From Teredinibacter haidensis (lineage in GTDB: Bacteria > Pseudomonadota > Gammaproteobacteria > Pseudomonadales > Cellvibrionaceae), in assembly GCF_014211975.1 (NCBI RefSeq), contig NZ_CP060084.1, positions 3,111,001 to 3,175,000 of the forward strand: a stretch of 64,000 bases of DNA, read 5' to 3'. Below, in pieces: positions 1-9,238 of the stretch. Each line of letters opens with the position of its first letter. The stretch's first letter is position 1. The notes beneath the pieces are model-generated. The model was not told where the DNA came from and did not search any database. It saw only the letters and a program-made list of their open reading frames with translations. A program made the position numbers and the translations under genes.

Positions 1-725
1 TTCTATTGCTCTACACCCTAATCAAAATATGGGGTGCAGACAGCATGCTGGAAACGACCGGCATATTCGGTATCGTCGCCGCCTTTCTGGCCTTTACCAG
101 TAGCACTTGGGCACCCGACATTATCAGCGGCTTGATTATTTTAAATTCCCGTATGCTTGAAGACGGTGATGTTGTAGTTGTAGATGGCTATCCAGACGAA
201 TATGTTATTAATAAAGTATCGCTGATTTATATTGTGCTTTACGATATACGCAATAATCACCGCACACTCATTCGCAACAGCCAGTTTATTAAATCGAAAA
301 TAGACAACTTAAGTAAAGTCGCATCAACCGATGGCTTACGTAAATCGCTGGTATATAAAATAGCCTATCCCGGACTCAAAGGCAGTACGCCGGAAGAACG
401 CAGTGAACAAATTGGGCATTTTAAATCCCGTATTGACCGGATATTTAAAAAATCCTTCGAACTTTGTGTAAATAACAAGCCCCTCAAAATCAATCGAGAT
501 CGTGAATTCGAGTGGGCGTTAACCAATACAGGCGACTACGCCTTGCATTACACGCTATGGCTTTATTTAGAGCGTATTCCCGACACAAAGGTGACGTCAA
601 CGCTTCGTAAACATTTAGTAAGAACACTATATGAAGTAAACGATGCCGTTTTTACATCCGCAGAAATCGAGGGCGTTAGCTTGTCTACACCAGCCCTAAA
701 CGAAGTAACGATTCGCAATGCGTAA
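1..725 (+). CDS. MscS-family mechanosensitive channel, 5' end outside window
   Basis: The frame is open from the left edge, so the N-terminal membrane part is missing; the TTG at 6 is only the first start-like codon in view and not the likely start. The visible 240 or so residues begin with a hydrophobic segment, then PDIISGLIIL, MLEDGDVVVV and TLIRNSQFIKSK. This is the usual order of pore helix, beta domain and conserved loop in MscS-type channels. The C-terminal part is soluble. The last codons overlap the start of modA by 8 bp. The product should sit in the inner membrane and release solutes on hypo-osmotic shock. Family call is firm; subfamily unknown. Confidence 0.8.
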   Translation, partial: LLLYTLIKIWGADSMLETTGIFGIVAAFLAFTSSTWAPDIISGLIILNSRMLEDGDVVVVDGYPDEYVINKVSLIYIVLYDIRNNHRTLIRNSQFIKSKIDNLSKVASTDGLRKSLVYKIAYPGLKGSTPEERSEQIGHFKSRIDRIFKKSFELCVNNKPLKINRDREFEWALTNTGDYALHYTLWLYLERIPDTKVTSTLRKHLVRTLYEVNDAVFTSAEIEGVSLSTPALNEVTIRNA

Positions 726-1476
726 TATTTGTTCGCTATTAATCATTACATATACTCTTTTTATCTCAGCAGGAGCCTATGCGGAAACTGCCCGTATCGC
801 TGTGGCTGCAAATTTTTACAGCACATTAAAATCTCTTGTCGAAAATTTTGAACAACAGCATCCCCACAAGCTGGTAATTGTCAGTGGGTCTACCGGTAAG
901 CTTTTTGCGCAAATACAAAACGGTGCTCCGTTCCATGCCTTTTTATCGGCCGACAGCCTGCGCCCAGAGAAGTTACTCATCAGTGGTCACGCGGTACCGA
1001 ATAGCGATTTTTCATATGCGCGCGGCCGACTGGTGTACTGGGAGCCTAAAAAAGCGGCCAACTCAACCCCTCCAAAGTTCCAGGCAAAACAGAAAATTGC
1101 TTTGGCAAACCCCAAAATTGCCCCCTACGGTAAAGCTGCAACCTTTGCGTTGAAAAAACTCAATACCCAGAAAACAAAATACACCACTGTTTACGGTAAT
1201 AGCGTTACCCAAACCATGCAGTTTATTGCCAGTGGTAGCGTTAGCAGCGGTTTTATCGCGATGTCACAAATATTACAAGTGCCTGAAAATAAGCGTGGTT
1301 ATTGGTGGCAGGTGCCGGAGGATCTATATCCTCCCCTCCACCAGAAAGCGGTATTACTGAAAAAAGGAGAGGACAACAAAGCCGCAATTGCACTGCTCCA
1401 TTATTTGCAGAGCCGCGAGGCAACTGCACTTATCAGTCAAATGGGTTATGCTACGGACACCCCTCAAAACGACTGA
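718..1476 (+). CDS. modA: Molybdate ABC transporter substrate-binding protein ModA
   Basis: 252 residues with an N-terminal signal peptide of about 22 residues ending at AYA|E. The mature protein opens with RIAVAANF and has VSGSTGKLFAQI and HAFLSADS, typical of ModA oxyanion-binding proteins, where serines and backbone amides hold molybdate or tungstate. It is the periplasmic receptor of the importer made with the next two genes. It starts 8 bp inside the channel gene and is followed 12 bp later by modB, so the three genes form one operon. I see no ModE site or molybdenum-cofactor riboswitch upstream, because upstream is coding. Confidence 0.93.
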   Translation: MRNICSLLIITYTLFISAGAYAETARIAVAANFYSTLKSLVENFEQQHPHKLVIVSGSTGKLFAQIQNGAPFHAFLSADSLRPEKLLISGHAVPNSDFSYARGRLVYWEPKKAANSTPPKFQAKQKIALANPKIAPYGKAATFALKKLNTQKTKYTTVYGNSVTQTMQFIASGSVSSGFIAMSQILQVPENKRGYWWQVPEDLYPPLHQKAVLLKKGEDNKAAIALLHYLQSREATALISQMGYATDTPQND

Positions 1477-1488
1477 ATAAACCCTTAG

Positions 1489-2169
1489 ATGCTTGAACCG
1501 CTGGACACCACTCCCATCTGGCTGACCCTTAAACTCGCTGTAGTCACAACTTGGCTGCTGATTTTAATTGCCCTCCCTCTAAGTTGGTGGCTGGCACGCA
1601 CACGCAACATTTTTAAACCCGTTATATCAACACTTGTCGCCATGCCTCTGGTACTGCCGCCAACAGTGCTGGGGTTTTATTTATTGTTGCTACTGGGGCC
1701 TCAGGGTTTTGTCGGGCAGTTTACACAAACAATCGGCCTCGGCACCCTTCCCTTTACCTTTGCGGGTTTGGTCGTGGCCTCGGTTATCTACTCGCTACCC
1801 TTCGCCGTTCAGCCATTGGAAAATGCGTTTAAGATCATGGGCAACCAACCCTGGGAGGCCGCAGCCACCCTGCGGGCCTCTCCGCTTGATCGTTTTTTTA
1901 CCATTGCGCTCCCCTTGGCTCGCCCCGGTTTACTAACGGCTATCATTTTGAGCTTCGCCCACACCATGGGCGAGTTCGGTGTTGTACTTATGATTGGCGG
2001 CAACATTCCCGGTGAAACCAAAGTCCTCTCCATGGCGATATACGATCATGTGGAATCCCAGGAATATGCACAGGCCCACTGGCTCGCTGGTGGTATGCTG
2101 GCATTTGCCTTTGCCGTGCTGTTAAGCCTGCAATTTCTCGACAGGCACCAGCGAGGTCAGCACAAATGA
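1489..2169 (+). CDS. modB: Molybdate ABC transporter permease ModB
   Basis: 226 residues, strongly hydrophobic, with about five membrane helices and the cytoplasmic EAA loop (EAAATLRAS followed by a conserved proline-rich turn) through which binding-protein-dependent permeases contact their ATPase. MPLVLPPTVLGFYLL and the MGEFGVVLMIGGNIPG stretch are characteristic of ModB. The stop overlaps the modC start by 4 bp (ATGA), which suggests translational coupling. It forms the inner-membrane channel for molybdate. Confidence 0.93.
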   Translation: MLEPLDTTPIWLTLKLAVVTTWLLILIALPLSWWLARTRNIFKPVISTLVAMPLVLPPTVLGFYLLLLLGPQGFVGQFTQTIGLGTLPFTFAGLVVASVIYSLPFAVQPLENAFKIMGNQPWEAAATLRASPLDRFFTIALPLARPGLLTAIILSFAHTMGEFGVVLMIGGNIPGETKVLSMAIYDHVESQEYAQAHWLAGGMLAFAFAVLLSLQFLDRHQRGQHK

Positions 2170-3251
2170 ACGACCTTCGTCTGCAATACGATTTCCATAA
2201 AGATGATTTTCATACAAGCGTTGATCTAACCCTCCCTGCGCAGGGTATTACCGCCATTTTTGGTGCGTCCGGATCAGGAAAAACAACGTTGCTACGTACT
2301 CTGGCTGGTCTGGAAAAAATTCAAAACGGGCACATACGATTTAAAAGTTGGGTATTCCAAAACGATAAACAATCACTTCCCGTACATAAACGCCCCATCG
2401 GCTATGTTTTTCAGCAGTCCAGTTTATTTCCCCATCTGAACGTGCGCAAAAACCTGCAGTACGGCTACAAACGTATTCCTGTCGACGAACATAAAATCCG
2501 TTTTGACGACGCGGTACAGCTGCTCGGTGTTGCCTCTCTATTGGAACGCTACCCCCATCAACTCTCCGGTGGCCAGCAACAGCGTGTCGGTATCGCACGA
2601 GCATTATTAACCAGCCCGCAACTGCTATTAATGGATGAGCCACTTGCTAGTCTAGACGCAAAGAGCAAAGCTGAAATTCTTCCCTATCTGGAAACCTTGC
2701 ATCAGCAATTGGATATCCCCATTCTCTACGTCAGCCATTCTGTCGAAGAGGTAGTGCGTATTGCCGATCGCATGGTATTAATGGACCACGGGAAAATACT
2801 GGCCACAGGTCCGCTAAACGAACTGCTAACCGACCCCGCTCTGCCGCTTTCTCACCTGGAGGAGGCCTGTATTGTGACCGATGGAATTGTGACTCGACAT
2901 CAGCCCGGCTTTCACTTAACCGAATTAAGCACCGATTTCGGCAGCCTTGTCATTTCACATCGCAATTTAGCGATAAACCAACCTGTTCGCGTAAAGATAA
3001 TGGCTCGCGATGTGAGTATTGCCTTAGATTTTGCCGAGCGCACCAGCATCAGCAATATCTTACCGGTAACGGTGGAGGACTTTATCGACGGCCCCAACCC
3101 AAGCCAAATATTGGTAAAACTCCGAGCAAAAGGGTCTACCATGCTTTCGCGTATTACCCGCCGCTCTTTAAACAATTTAAAACTGCAAAAAAATCAAATC
3201 GTTTACGCGCAAATCAAAGCCGTATCGCTTATGCGCGATCAAGTTCAATAG
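2166..3251 (+). CDS. modC: Molybdate ABC transporter ATPase ModC
   Basis: 361 residues. The ATPase domain has the Walker A GASGSGKTT (residues 33-41), Q-loop FQQSS (82-86), signature LSGGQQQR (133-140), Walker B LLLMDEP (153-159) and an H-loop in YVSHS. The C-terminal third, from about residue 240, is a TOBE/Mop-type molybdate-sensing domain (VRVKIMARDVSIAL), which separates ModC from general sugar or iron ATPases. It drives import with ModB. The gene overlaps modB by 4 bp and ends 8 bp before hrpB, so hrpB may be read from the same transcript. Confidence 0.93.
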   Translation: MNDLRLQYDFHKDDFHTSVDLTLPAQGITAIFGASGSGKTTLLRTLAGLEKIQNGHIRFKSWVFQNDKQSLPVHKRPIGYVFQQSSLFPHLNVRKNLQYGYKRIPVDEHKIRFDDAVQLLGVASLLERYPHQLSGGQQQRVGIARALLTSPQLLLMDEPLASLDAKSKAEILPYLETLHQQLDIPILYVSHSVEEVVRIADRMVLMDHGKILATGPLNELLTDPALPLSHLEEACIVTDGIVTRHQPGFHLTELSTDFGSLVISHRNLAINQPVRVKIMARDVSIALDFAERTSISNILPVTVEDFIDGPNPSQILVKLRAKGSTMLSRITRRSLNNLKLQKNQIVYAQIKAVSLMRDQVQ

Positions 3252-3258
3252 CGCCACT

Positions 3259-5787
3259 ATGCTCTCACCCGACAAGCATTTGCCCATTGCTGAAATAATG
3301 GCAGACATTATTAACTCTTTGCAGAAAAGCAACGAGCTGGTATTGGAAGCGCCGCCCGGAGCGGGTAAAACGACGACCGTTCCCCTTGCGCTAATGGACG
3401 CCCCTTGGCGCAAGGGAAACAAGATTTTAGTGCTAGAACCCCGTCGTGTTGCCGCCCGTGCAGCGGCCGAGCGCATGGCACAGCTATTGGGCGAAAAAGT
3501 GGGCGAAACCGTTGGCTACACTATTCGCCTCGAACGAAAGGTCAGTAAAAAAACCGTTATCGAAGTCATCACCGAAGGTGTTCTAACTCGCAGACTGCAA
3601 TACGATCCCGAGCTAAGCGACACGGCACTCGTTATTTTTGATGAATTCCACGAGAGAAACATTCACTCCGATCTTGGCCTGGCGCTTTGCCTGCAAGGGA
3701 GAGATGTCTTTCGAGAGCCGGAAAACCCGCTAAAGCTTCTGGTCATGTCAGCCACCCTCAACGGCGAAGCCGTCTCCTCCTTGATCAATAACGCCCCACT
3801 TATCCGCAGTGAGGGGCGGAGCTATCCGGTAGATATTTTTTTTGGAAAAAACCAACCCCTGGGCGCTCCCGTTACCGACAATATCGTTAAAACCATTGAG
3901 CAGGCACTGCGGGCACAGGCTGGGAATATACTGGTATTCCTACCGGGCCAAAAAGAAATAAACGACTGCGCTAAGCAACTTTCGAGCATCGTTGAAAGTT
4001 CAGTAGCAGTACTCACCCTCCACGGCAGTATTCCACTGATAGAGCAACAAAAAGCGATTGCGCCGCTGGCTAAAACATCGCCCTACACACGTAAAATTGT
4101 GTTGGCCACAGACATTGCAGAAACCAGTTTAACCATTGAGGGCGTGAATATCGTTGTCGATTCAGGCCTGGCGAGAAAGCCACAGTTCGACCCGCGCACG
4201 GGTATGACCCGCCTTTCAACCGTGCGAATCTCTCGCGCCTCAAGCATCCAGCGCGCCGGGCGCGCCGGGCGACTGGCCCCCGGCGTTTGCTACCGGCTAT
4301 GGAGCGCCGAACAGCAGTCACAACTACTTGCCCATACACCAGCAGAAATTCTGGAAGCAGACCTAACACCCCTCGTCATGCAGCTGCTGCAATGGGGTGT
4401 AACCGAGCCAAGCGAACTACAGTGGTTGGATAGCCCTCCTGCAGCGGCCTTTCAGCAAGCCCTGACATTGTTACAACAGCTAGGCGCAGTCGATCACAAC
4501 ACCCAGGCGCTAACACCGCACGGCGAAGCAATGGCAGCACTGCCGATGGAGCCAAGATTGGCGCACATGCTGGTCGCAGGCGCGCAGCATGGGCTAAAAG
4601 GCAAAGCCAGCAACATCGCGGCGCTACTGGGTGACAGAAACCCACTTCCGGGTACCGATATTGAAACGGCACTAAGTATTTTGGCCGGAGATATTATCTG
4701 CAACCAGCAGCATCAGGGTTGGCTGAAACGGACACGGCAACAGGCCAAGCAGTACCGTCAGCTTGTCCAGCAAAACGTACAAGCGCCAACAATTGAACAA
4801 AACGCACAAACTGGTTTTTTACTGGCCTGTGCCTTCCCCGATAGAATCGCCAAGAAGCGTGACAATAGCCGACACCAGTATTTACTCAGTAATGGCCGCT
4901 CCGCACGGCTTGGCGAACACGACCCGCTCGCTGGCAGTGAATGGCTGGCGATAGCCGAACTTGGCGGCCACAGCGGCCAAAGGGAAGACCGAATTTTTTC
5001 CGCTACCCGCTTGTCTCCCGTGCTGTTTAGTCGAGAGCTCCGGGAGCAAAAAAGTCAAAGGGAGATTATTGAGTGGCAGGACGAAAAATTAATTGCTGAA
5101 AAACAAAGCTGTATTGGTAAAATAATATTAAAGCGCAGCCCCTTAAAGGCTATTTCAGAGCAACAACGACAAGACGCCATTATTACTCTGGTCCAAAGCC
5201 TCGGCATCCAGACCCTACCTTGGGACAAAGACTTACGCCAATGGCAGGCGCGCATTATATTACTGCACAACGCCTTCCCGGATGCTCAACCCGGCTGGCC
5301 GGATATGCGTGATAAAACACTCACCGAGAGCGCGCACCAATGGCTATCGCCCTTCGTCAATAACATTAGCAAGCGCGCCGACCTAAAACGCCTAGATTTA
5401 AAATCAATATTGGAGTCACTTCTGCCCTGGCCACTACCAAAGCAGCTAAACGAATTGGCTCCCGAGCGCATTCAAGTTCCGTCCGGTTCGCATCTAAGCA
5501 TCGACTACAGTCAGTCGCCCCCCGTACTAGAAGTAAAATTACAGGAAATGTTTGGTTGTAAAACCACCCCCACTATCGCCAACGGAAAAATTAAACTGCT
5601 GGTTCATTTACTCTCACCAGCAAGGCGACCACTGCAAATTACGCAAGATCTGGAGGGCTTCTGGAATACCAGTTACCAGGACGTAAAAAAAGAAATGAAA
5701 GGCCGCTACCCCAAACACCCTTGGCCAGACAACCCCTGGGATGCAGAGGCCACAAAATTTACTAAACGCAAAAAGCCGCCCGGTTAA
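3259..5787 (+). CDS. hrpB: ATP-dependent helicase HrpB
   Basis: 842 residues, the usual HrpB length. Motif I is APPGAGKTTT (about residues 32-41), motif II is DEFHER rather than plain DEAH, and motif VI is QRAGRAGR; the HA2-type region follows and the HrpB-specific C-terminal domain fills the rest. DExH helicases of this family act on RNA, but the physiological role of HrpB is poorly defined. It lies 8 bp downstream of modC with no clear ribosome-binding site of its own. Its stop overlaps by 3-4 bp the stop of the convergent DTW-domain gene. Confidence 0.92.
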   Translation: MLSPDKHLPIAEIMADIINSLQKSNELVLEAPPGAGKTTTVPLALMDAPWRKGNKILVLEPRRVAARAAAERMAQLLGEKVGETVGYTIRLERKVSKKTVIEVITEGVLTRRLQYDPELSDTALVIFDEFHERNIHSDLGLALCLQGRDVFREPENPLKLLVMSATLNGEAVSSLINNAPLIRSEGRSYPVDIFFGKNQPLGAPVTDNIVKTIEQALRAQAGNILVFLPGQKEINDCAKQLSSIVESSVAVLTLHGSIPLIEQQKAIAPLAKTSPYTRKIVLATDIAETSLTIEGVNIVVDSGLARKPQFDPRTGMTRLSTVRISRASSIQRAGRAGRLAPGVCYRLWSAEQQSQLLAHTPAEILEADLTPLVMQLLQWGVTEPSELQWLDSPPAAAFQQALTLLQQLGAVDHNTQALTPHGEAMAALPMEPRLAHMLVAGAQHGLKGKASNIAALLGDRNPLPGTDIETALSILAGDIICNQQHQGWLKRTRQQAKQYRQLVQQNVQAPTIEQNAQTGFLLACAFPDRIAKKRDNSRHQYLLSNGRSARLGEHDPLAGSEWLAIAELGGHSGQREDRIFSATRLSPVLFSRELREQKSQREIIEWQDEKLIAEKQSCIGKIILKRSPLKAISEQQRQDAIITLVQSLGIQTLPWDKDLRQWQARIILLHNAFPDAQPGWPDMRDKTLTESAHQWLSPFVNNISKRADLKRLDLKSILESLLPWPLPKQLNELAPERIQVPSGSHLSIDYSQSPPVLEVKLQEMFGCKTTPTIANGKIKLLVHLLSPARRPLQITQDLEGFWNTSYQDVKKEMKGRYPKHPWPDNPWDAEATKFTKRKKPPG

Positions 5788-6509
5788 ATGTTATTTTTTA
5801 AGCGCCGGTGCAACTCAGTTTCTTTCGGCTGATAACTCCCTCGAGTCGCCAGGTAGTGCTGATTAAATAGTGCAAAATAATCCAGTAGTATGTCTGCCAC
5901 AAACGGCTCCCCCGCCAACTGTAAACACAAGGCTCCAGCTTCTGCTGTGGATAGCTGATGTAAATGCTTGGATTTTCGTACCGCATAGCCACGCAGTAAA
6001 GACTCGGGAAAGCCCAGTAAAGGCAAGCCATCTAACCAGCGGCTCAGCGTCAACATTCGCCTGCTTTGTTTCCAGGTGCCATCCAGCAATATAAACGTAT
6101 TGATCCTGTCATCTTGCGGCGGCGCCTGTGTACTCTGGTGGTTTTCAACCTCTTCGGGAAAGACAATAAAACATCGCCGGCTTGGATCTGCCAGCAGTTT
6201 CAGCAGCGTCTCTTCTGGCTCAGTTCGGCTCCAGCAGGCTACGTGAGTTTGCGCTGGCAAAACATCTGCAATTAGGCGTCCAGTATTAGTGGGCTTAAAG
6301 ACCTCATTGCGATGGAACAGCAACAAAAATTCGCATTTGCTTTTTCGCTGGGGGCGGTAATCGCAAATACAGGCATAATCGGCCAACTGACAAATCTCAC
6401 AGCGAACAACCGATTTACCTCTGGCGCGAAATACCCGCGAAGCCTCCGCAAGGCGCCTCGCTCTTAATTCAGAAAACGTATTTTGAAGACGAACACCCGC
6501 CACGACCAC
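5784..6509 (-). CDS. DTW-domain protein, predicted tRNA-uridine aminocarboxypropyltransferase
   Basis: 241 residues. A cysteine cluster near the N-terminus (CEICQLADYACIC) precedes the DTW domain, with HRNEVFKPTNTG and the signature DGTWKQSRRML. Relatives of Escherichia coli TapT (YfiP) transfer the 3-amino-3-carboxypropyl group of S-adenosylmethionine to a uridine of tRNA (acp3U47). The start is uncertain: a GTG at 6509 lies very close to a GGAGAG sequence, and a second GTG two codons further in has better spacing. The gene is convergent with hrpB, with overlapping stops. Confidence 0.85.
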   Translation of the reverse strand: MVVAGVRLQNTFSELRARRLAEASRVFRARGKSVVRCEICQLADYACICDYRPQRKSKCEFLLLFHRNEVFKPTNTGRLIADVLPAQTHVACWSRTEPEETLLKLLADPSRRCFIVFPEEVENHQSTQAPPQDDRINTFILLDGTWKQSRRMLTLSRWLDGLPLLGFPESLLRGYAVRKSKHLHQLSTAEAGALCLQLAGEPFVADILLDYFALFNQHYLATRGSYQPKETELHRRLKNNI

Positions 6510-6610
6510 AACTCTCCCGCCTTATCGAAGGACAACACCAACAACAGTGGCTATTGTAACGCTTTTGCAACGAATCCCCTCTAGAGTTCAGACGTTTACT
6601 AAAAGGCCTT

Positions 6611-8131
6611 ATGACCACCTTGTTACAGCAACTGAAAAAGCTAAACCCCTTTCGAGCAAGCAGAGCGAATACCTTAGCGCTGCTGGAAGAACAGCCCAAA
6701 CCGGCGCTCATTGCGCTTGTCGAACCGGAGCCTGTCGAAACGGTGGACGCCCGATATCTGTCATTCTCGATCGATATTTCTGTACTCGCAGGTGGGTTCT
6801 GGTGGGAAGGCAGCAACGGTGTTAGACGTGGCCTGGGAACCCTAAGAGTGCCACCACTGGACTTAAACAGTAAAAAGCTGGATCGCCTGGTGCGAGCCCT
6901 CGGCCCCTCCTACCTGCGAGTCGGTGGCTCTGAAGCCGACAAAATACACTATTTTGAGAGTGATGAACGCGGGCTGGAGGTATTGGTTCTTTCGAAAAAA
7001 ATGTGGGATTCGCTGCATCAGTTTATACAACGCAACAACCTTAAATTTACCTTTACCTTTAAGTACGGACTGTTCAAACGCAAACAGCAGGGTGAATGGA
7101 CCGGTACTGAAATCCAGAAATTACTGCAATATTCCAAGGAACAAAATTACACCATCGACGTGTGCGAGCTGGGAAACGAGTTAAACGCCTATTGGGCCTT
7201 TCACGGCTTGCGCTCCCAACCCGGCGCCAAGGACCTTGCCCACGATTACGCGACCTTCACCCAGCTGGTGCGCCGCTACTACCCCAATATCCGCATTTGC
7301 GGCCCCGGTAGTGCCTTCTGGCCGATACTGGGTGAAACCATCAAACCTTTTTCCAATATCACCAAAAAATTTCTTGAAAGCCTGCGCACAGAGCTGGATA
7401 TTGTCGATTGGCACTATTATCCCTTTCAGAGTGAACGCTCACCCGTGCGAACCCGCACCGCAACCATAAACCGTGCTCTCTCCAGCAAATCGTTTGAAAC
7501 CTTCGGGCACTACAGTAAACAACTACGCCATATGCGCGATATTCATCAGCCAGAAGCCGAATTGTGGACGGGTGAAACAGGCTCTGCTCAGTGCGGTGGC
7601 CAACCCAAAATATCCGACCGCTACACCTCCTGCTTTTGGTGGGCAGACCAGCTGGGCCAGGGCGCCCGGCTCGGGCAGAAGGTGATGATTCGCCAAAGCC
7701 TTATCGGTGGCGACTACGGTATGATCGACCGCCTAACCCTGAAACCACGCCCCGACTACTGGGTAAGCTGGCTGTGGGGGCAACTGATGGGGGAAGACGT
7801 TTACGAGGTAGCAAGCCAAACGCCAGACCTACGGACGTACTGCCATAAGCATAAAACCAGTGAAGATCTCTGCCTGCTCGCTATCAATATTTCAGAACAG
7901 AACATCACACTTAACGCTCACGGCTTTGGCCCCGTTGTCGCCACCTATGCCCTAACCGCTAAAAAGTTAACGGCCAAAAAACTCTTTATTAACGGAATGC
8001 GCCCCGAATTCAAAAAAGGTGAAGTTTCCCTGGATGACTTTCCACAAGCGGAGTTCAGCAACGTGCTTCAACCCTGCTCTATCAACTTCTGGCGCATAAA
8101 CAAACCAAAAAAGCGAAACGAGGGTATCTAG
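6611..8131 (+). CDS. GH79-type glycoside hydrolase (heparanase/beta-glucuronidase-like), cytoplasmic
   Basis: 506 residues with no signal peptide. The fold is a clan GH-A barrel: YLRVGGSEAD near residue 98, CELGNELN with the predicted acid/base Glu190, and LWTGETGSAQCGG with the predicted nucleophile Glu322. This arrangement fits family GH79 (heparanase, beta-glucuronidase and 4-O-methyl-glucuronidase). Lack of an export signal suggests it trims glucuronate-bearing oligosaccharides after uptake; the exact substrate cannot be read from the sequence. A related barrel family such as GH39 or GH30 is a less likely alternative. Confidence 0.75.
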   Translation: MTTLLQQLKKLNPFRASRANTLALLEEQPKPALIALVEPEPVETVDARYLSFSIDISVLAGGFWWEGSNGVRRGLGTLRVPPLDLNSKKLDRLVRALGPSYLRVGGSEADKIHYFESDERGLEVLVLSKKMWDSLHQFIQRNNLKFTFTFKYGLFKRKQQGEWTGTEIQKLLQYSKEQNYTIDVCELGNELNAYWAFHGLRSQPGAKDLAHDYATFTQLVRRYYPNIRICGPGSAFWPILGETIKPFSNITKKFLESLRTELDIVDWHYYPFQSERSPVRTRTATINRALSSKSFETFGHYSKQLRHMRDIHQPEAELWTGETGSAQCGGQPKISDRYTSCFWWADQLGQGARLGQKVMIRQSLIGGDYGMIDRLTLKPRPDYWVSWLWGQLMGEDVYEVASQTPDLRTYCHKHKTSEDLCLLAINISEQNITLNAHGFGPVVATYALTAKKLTAKKLFINGMRPEFKKGEVSLDDFPQAEFSNVLQPCSINFWRINKPKKRNEGI

Positions 8132-8217
8132 GCTACAATAACCTCCCTCAAATCAGGGGCTCTGAATAAAAAGTATTTAAAACACTCTCATTTCACTCGG
8201 AAAGAAGGGGTACAGGC

Positions 8218-8733
8218 ATGACAGAAATACTTGTACAGCAAACGGATATCACAACTCTTAACGTCGATGTGATTGTTAATGCGGCCAATAACAGTTTGCT
8301 TGGCGGCGGCGGTGTGGATGGTGCCATCCATCGGGCGGCAGGACCTGAACTTACCGAATACTGCCGAGATATCGGCGGTTGCGAAACCGGCGAGGCGCGC
8401 ATAACACCCGGCTTTAATTTAAAAGCCGCCCATATTATTCACACCGTAGGGCCGGTGTGGCATGGCGGGCACCAGGGGGAACCTTCACAGCTCAAAGAAT
8501 GCTACCAAAGCTGTATGCACCAAGCGGAAAAGCATCAACTCAAATCAATCGCCTTCCCCTCCATTAGCTGCGGCGTTTACGGCTATCCACACGACCAAGC
8601 CTGTAAAATCGCAGTCGAAACCGTGTGTAAATTTTTAACTCATACGGACGCGATTGAGAGCGTAATTTTTGCTTGTTTTAGCGACGAAATGGTCGACCAG
8701 TATCAGCAGGCACTAGCTGTCAGAAGATTATAG
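8218..8733 (+). CDS. Macrodomain protein, predicted O-acetyl-ADP-ribose deacetylase
   Basis: 171 residues forming one macrodomain. The ADP-ribose-binding loops are clear: VIVNAANNSLLGGGGVDGAI (residues 18-37) and FPSISCGVYGYP (near residue 118). The family (MacroD/YmdB type) removes acetyl or ADP-ribosyl groups from O-acetyl-ADP-ribose or modified proteins. A GAAAGAAGGGG stretch shortly before the ATG can serve as ribosome-binding site. It stands alone between the GH79 gene and a convergent thioredoxin-like gene. Confidence 0.9.
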   Translation: MTEILVQQTDITTLNVDVIVNAANNSLLGGGGVDGAIHRAAGPELTEYCRDIGGCETGEARITPGFNLKAAHIIHTVGPVWHGGHQGEPSQLKECYQSCMHQAEKHQLKSIAFPSISCGVYGYPHDQACKIAVETVCKFLTHTDAIESVIFACFSDEMVDQYQQALAVRRL

Positions 8734-8755
8734 AAAAGACCGCTCAAGTTATTAC

Positions 8756-9238
8756 CTACGCACACAAAGAAGGAAAAAGTTTCTGCAGCTCTTCGTAGGG
8801 CTTATAGCCACGAAGCGTTGTAACTATCTGACCTTCGGTATCCACGACCAACGTCCAAGGCGTTGCGGCAACGCCATCCAGTTTTGCCAGCCACTTCTGC
8901 GAGGCCGCCAACGCGGGGTAGCTGACTTTGGCTTTTCGTAGCTCCCGCCGCAAACGTTGCGCACTGCCATTAATGCCAATGGATATAGGCTGTAAATGGC
9001 TGTGACACTCGCGGCTAATGCGGTTAAGCGTTTTCATTTGTCGATAGCACCAGCCACAATCCGGCTCGAACAAACTCAGTAACAGGGTTTTTCCGCGGTA
9101 CTGCTCCAGGCTAGCGGACTGATTGTTTTTCAAATCCATGAAAGGGTCGTTATAGGCAGAGGCCCATACCTCGGCATGTAAACCGCAGCCAAGCAAGGCG
9201 ATAAACGCGCACACGCGCAATTTACCCCTAGAAAACAT
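8756..9238 (-). CDS. Secreted TlpA-like thioredoxin-fold protein
   Basis: 160 residues with an N-terminal signal sequence of about 26 residues. The active site is Cys-Gly-Trp-Cys at residues 61-64 (EPDCGWCYRQM), followed by a thioredoxin fold with the cis-proline loop in GVAATPWTLVVD. It should work in the periplasm as a thiol reductase or disulfide carrier. The first bases overlap by 11 bp the end of the upstream TonB receptor, so the two are translated from one message. Because that receptor has a Cys-x-x-Cys pair in its plug, the pair may act together; that is inference. Confidence 0.85.
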   Translation of the reverse strand: MFSRGKLRVCAFIALLGCGLHAEVWASAYNDPFMDLKNNQSASLEQYRGKTLLLSLFEPDCGWCYRQMKTLNRISRECHSHLQPISIGINGSAQRLRRELRKAKVSYPALAASQKWLAKLDGVAATPWTLVVDTEGQIVTTLRGYKPYEELQKLFPSLCA

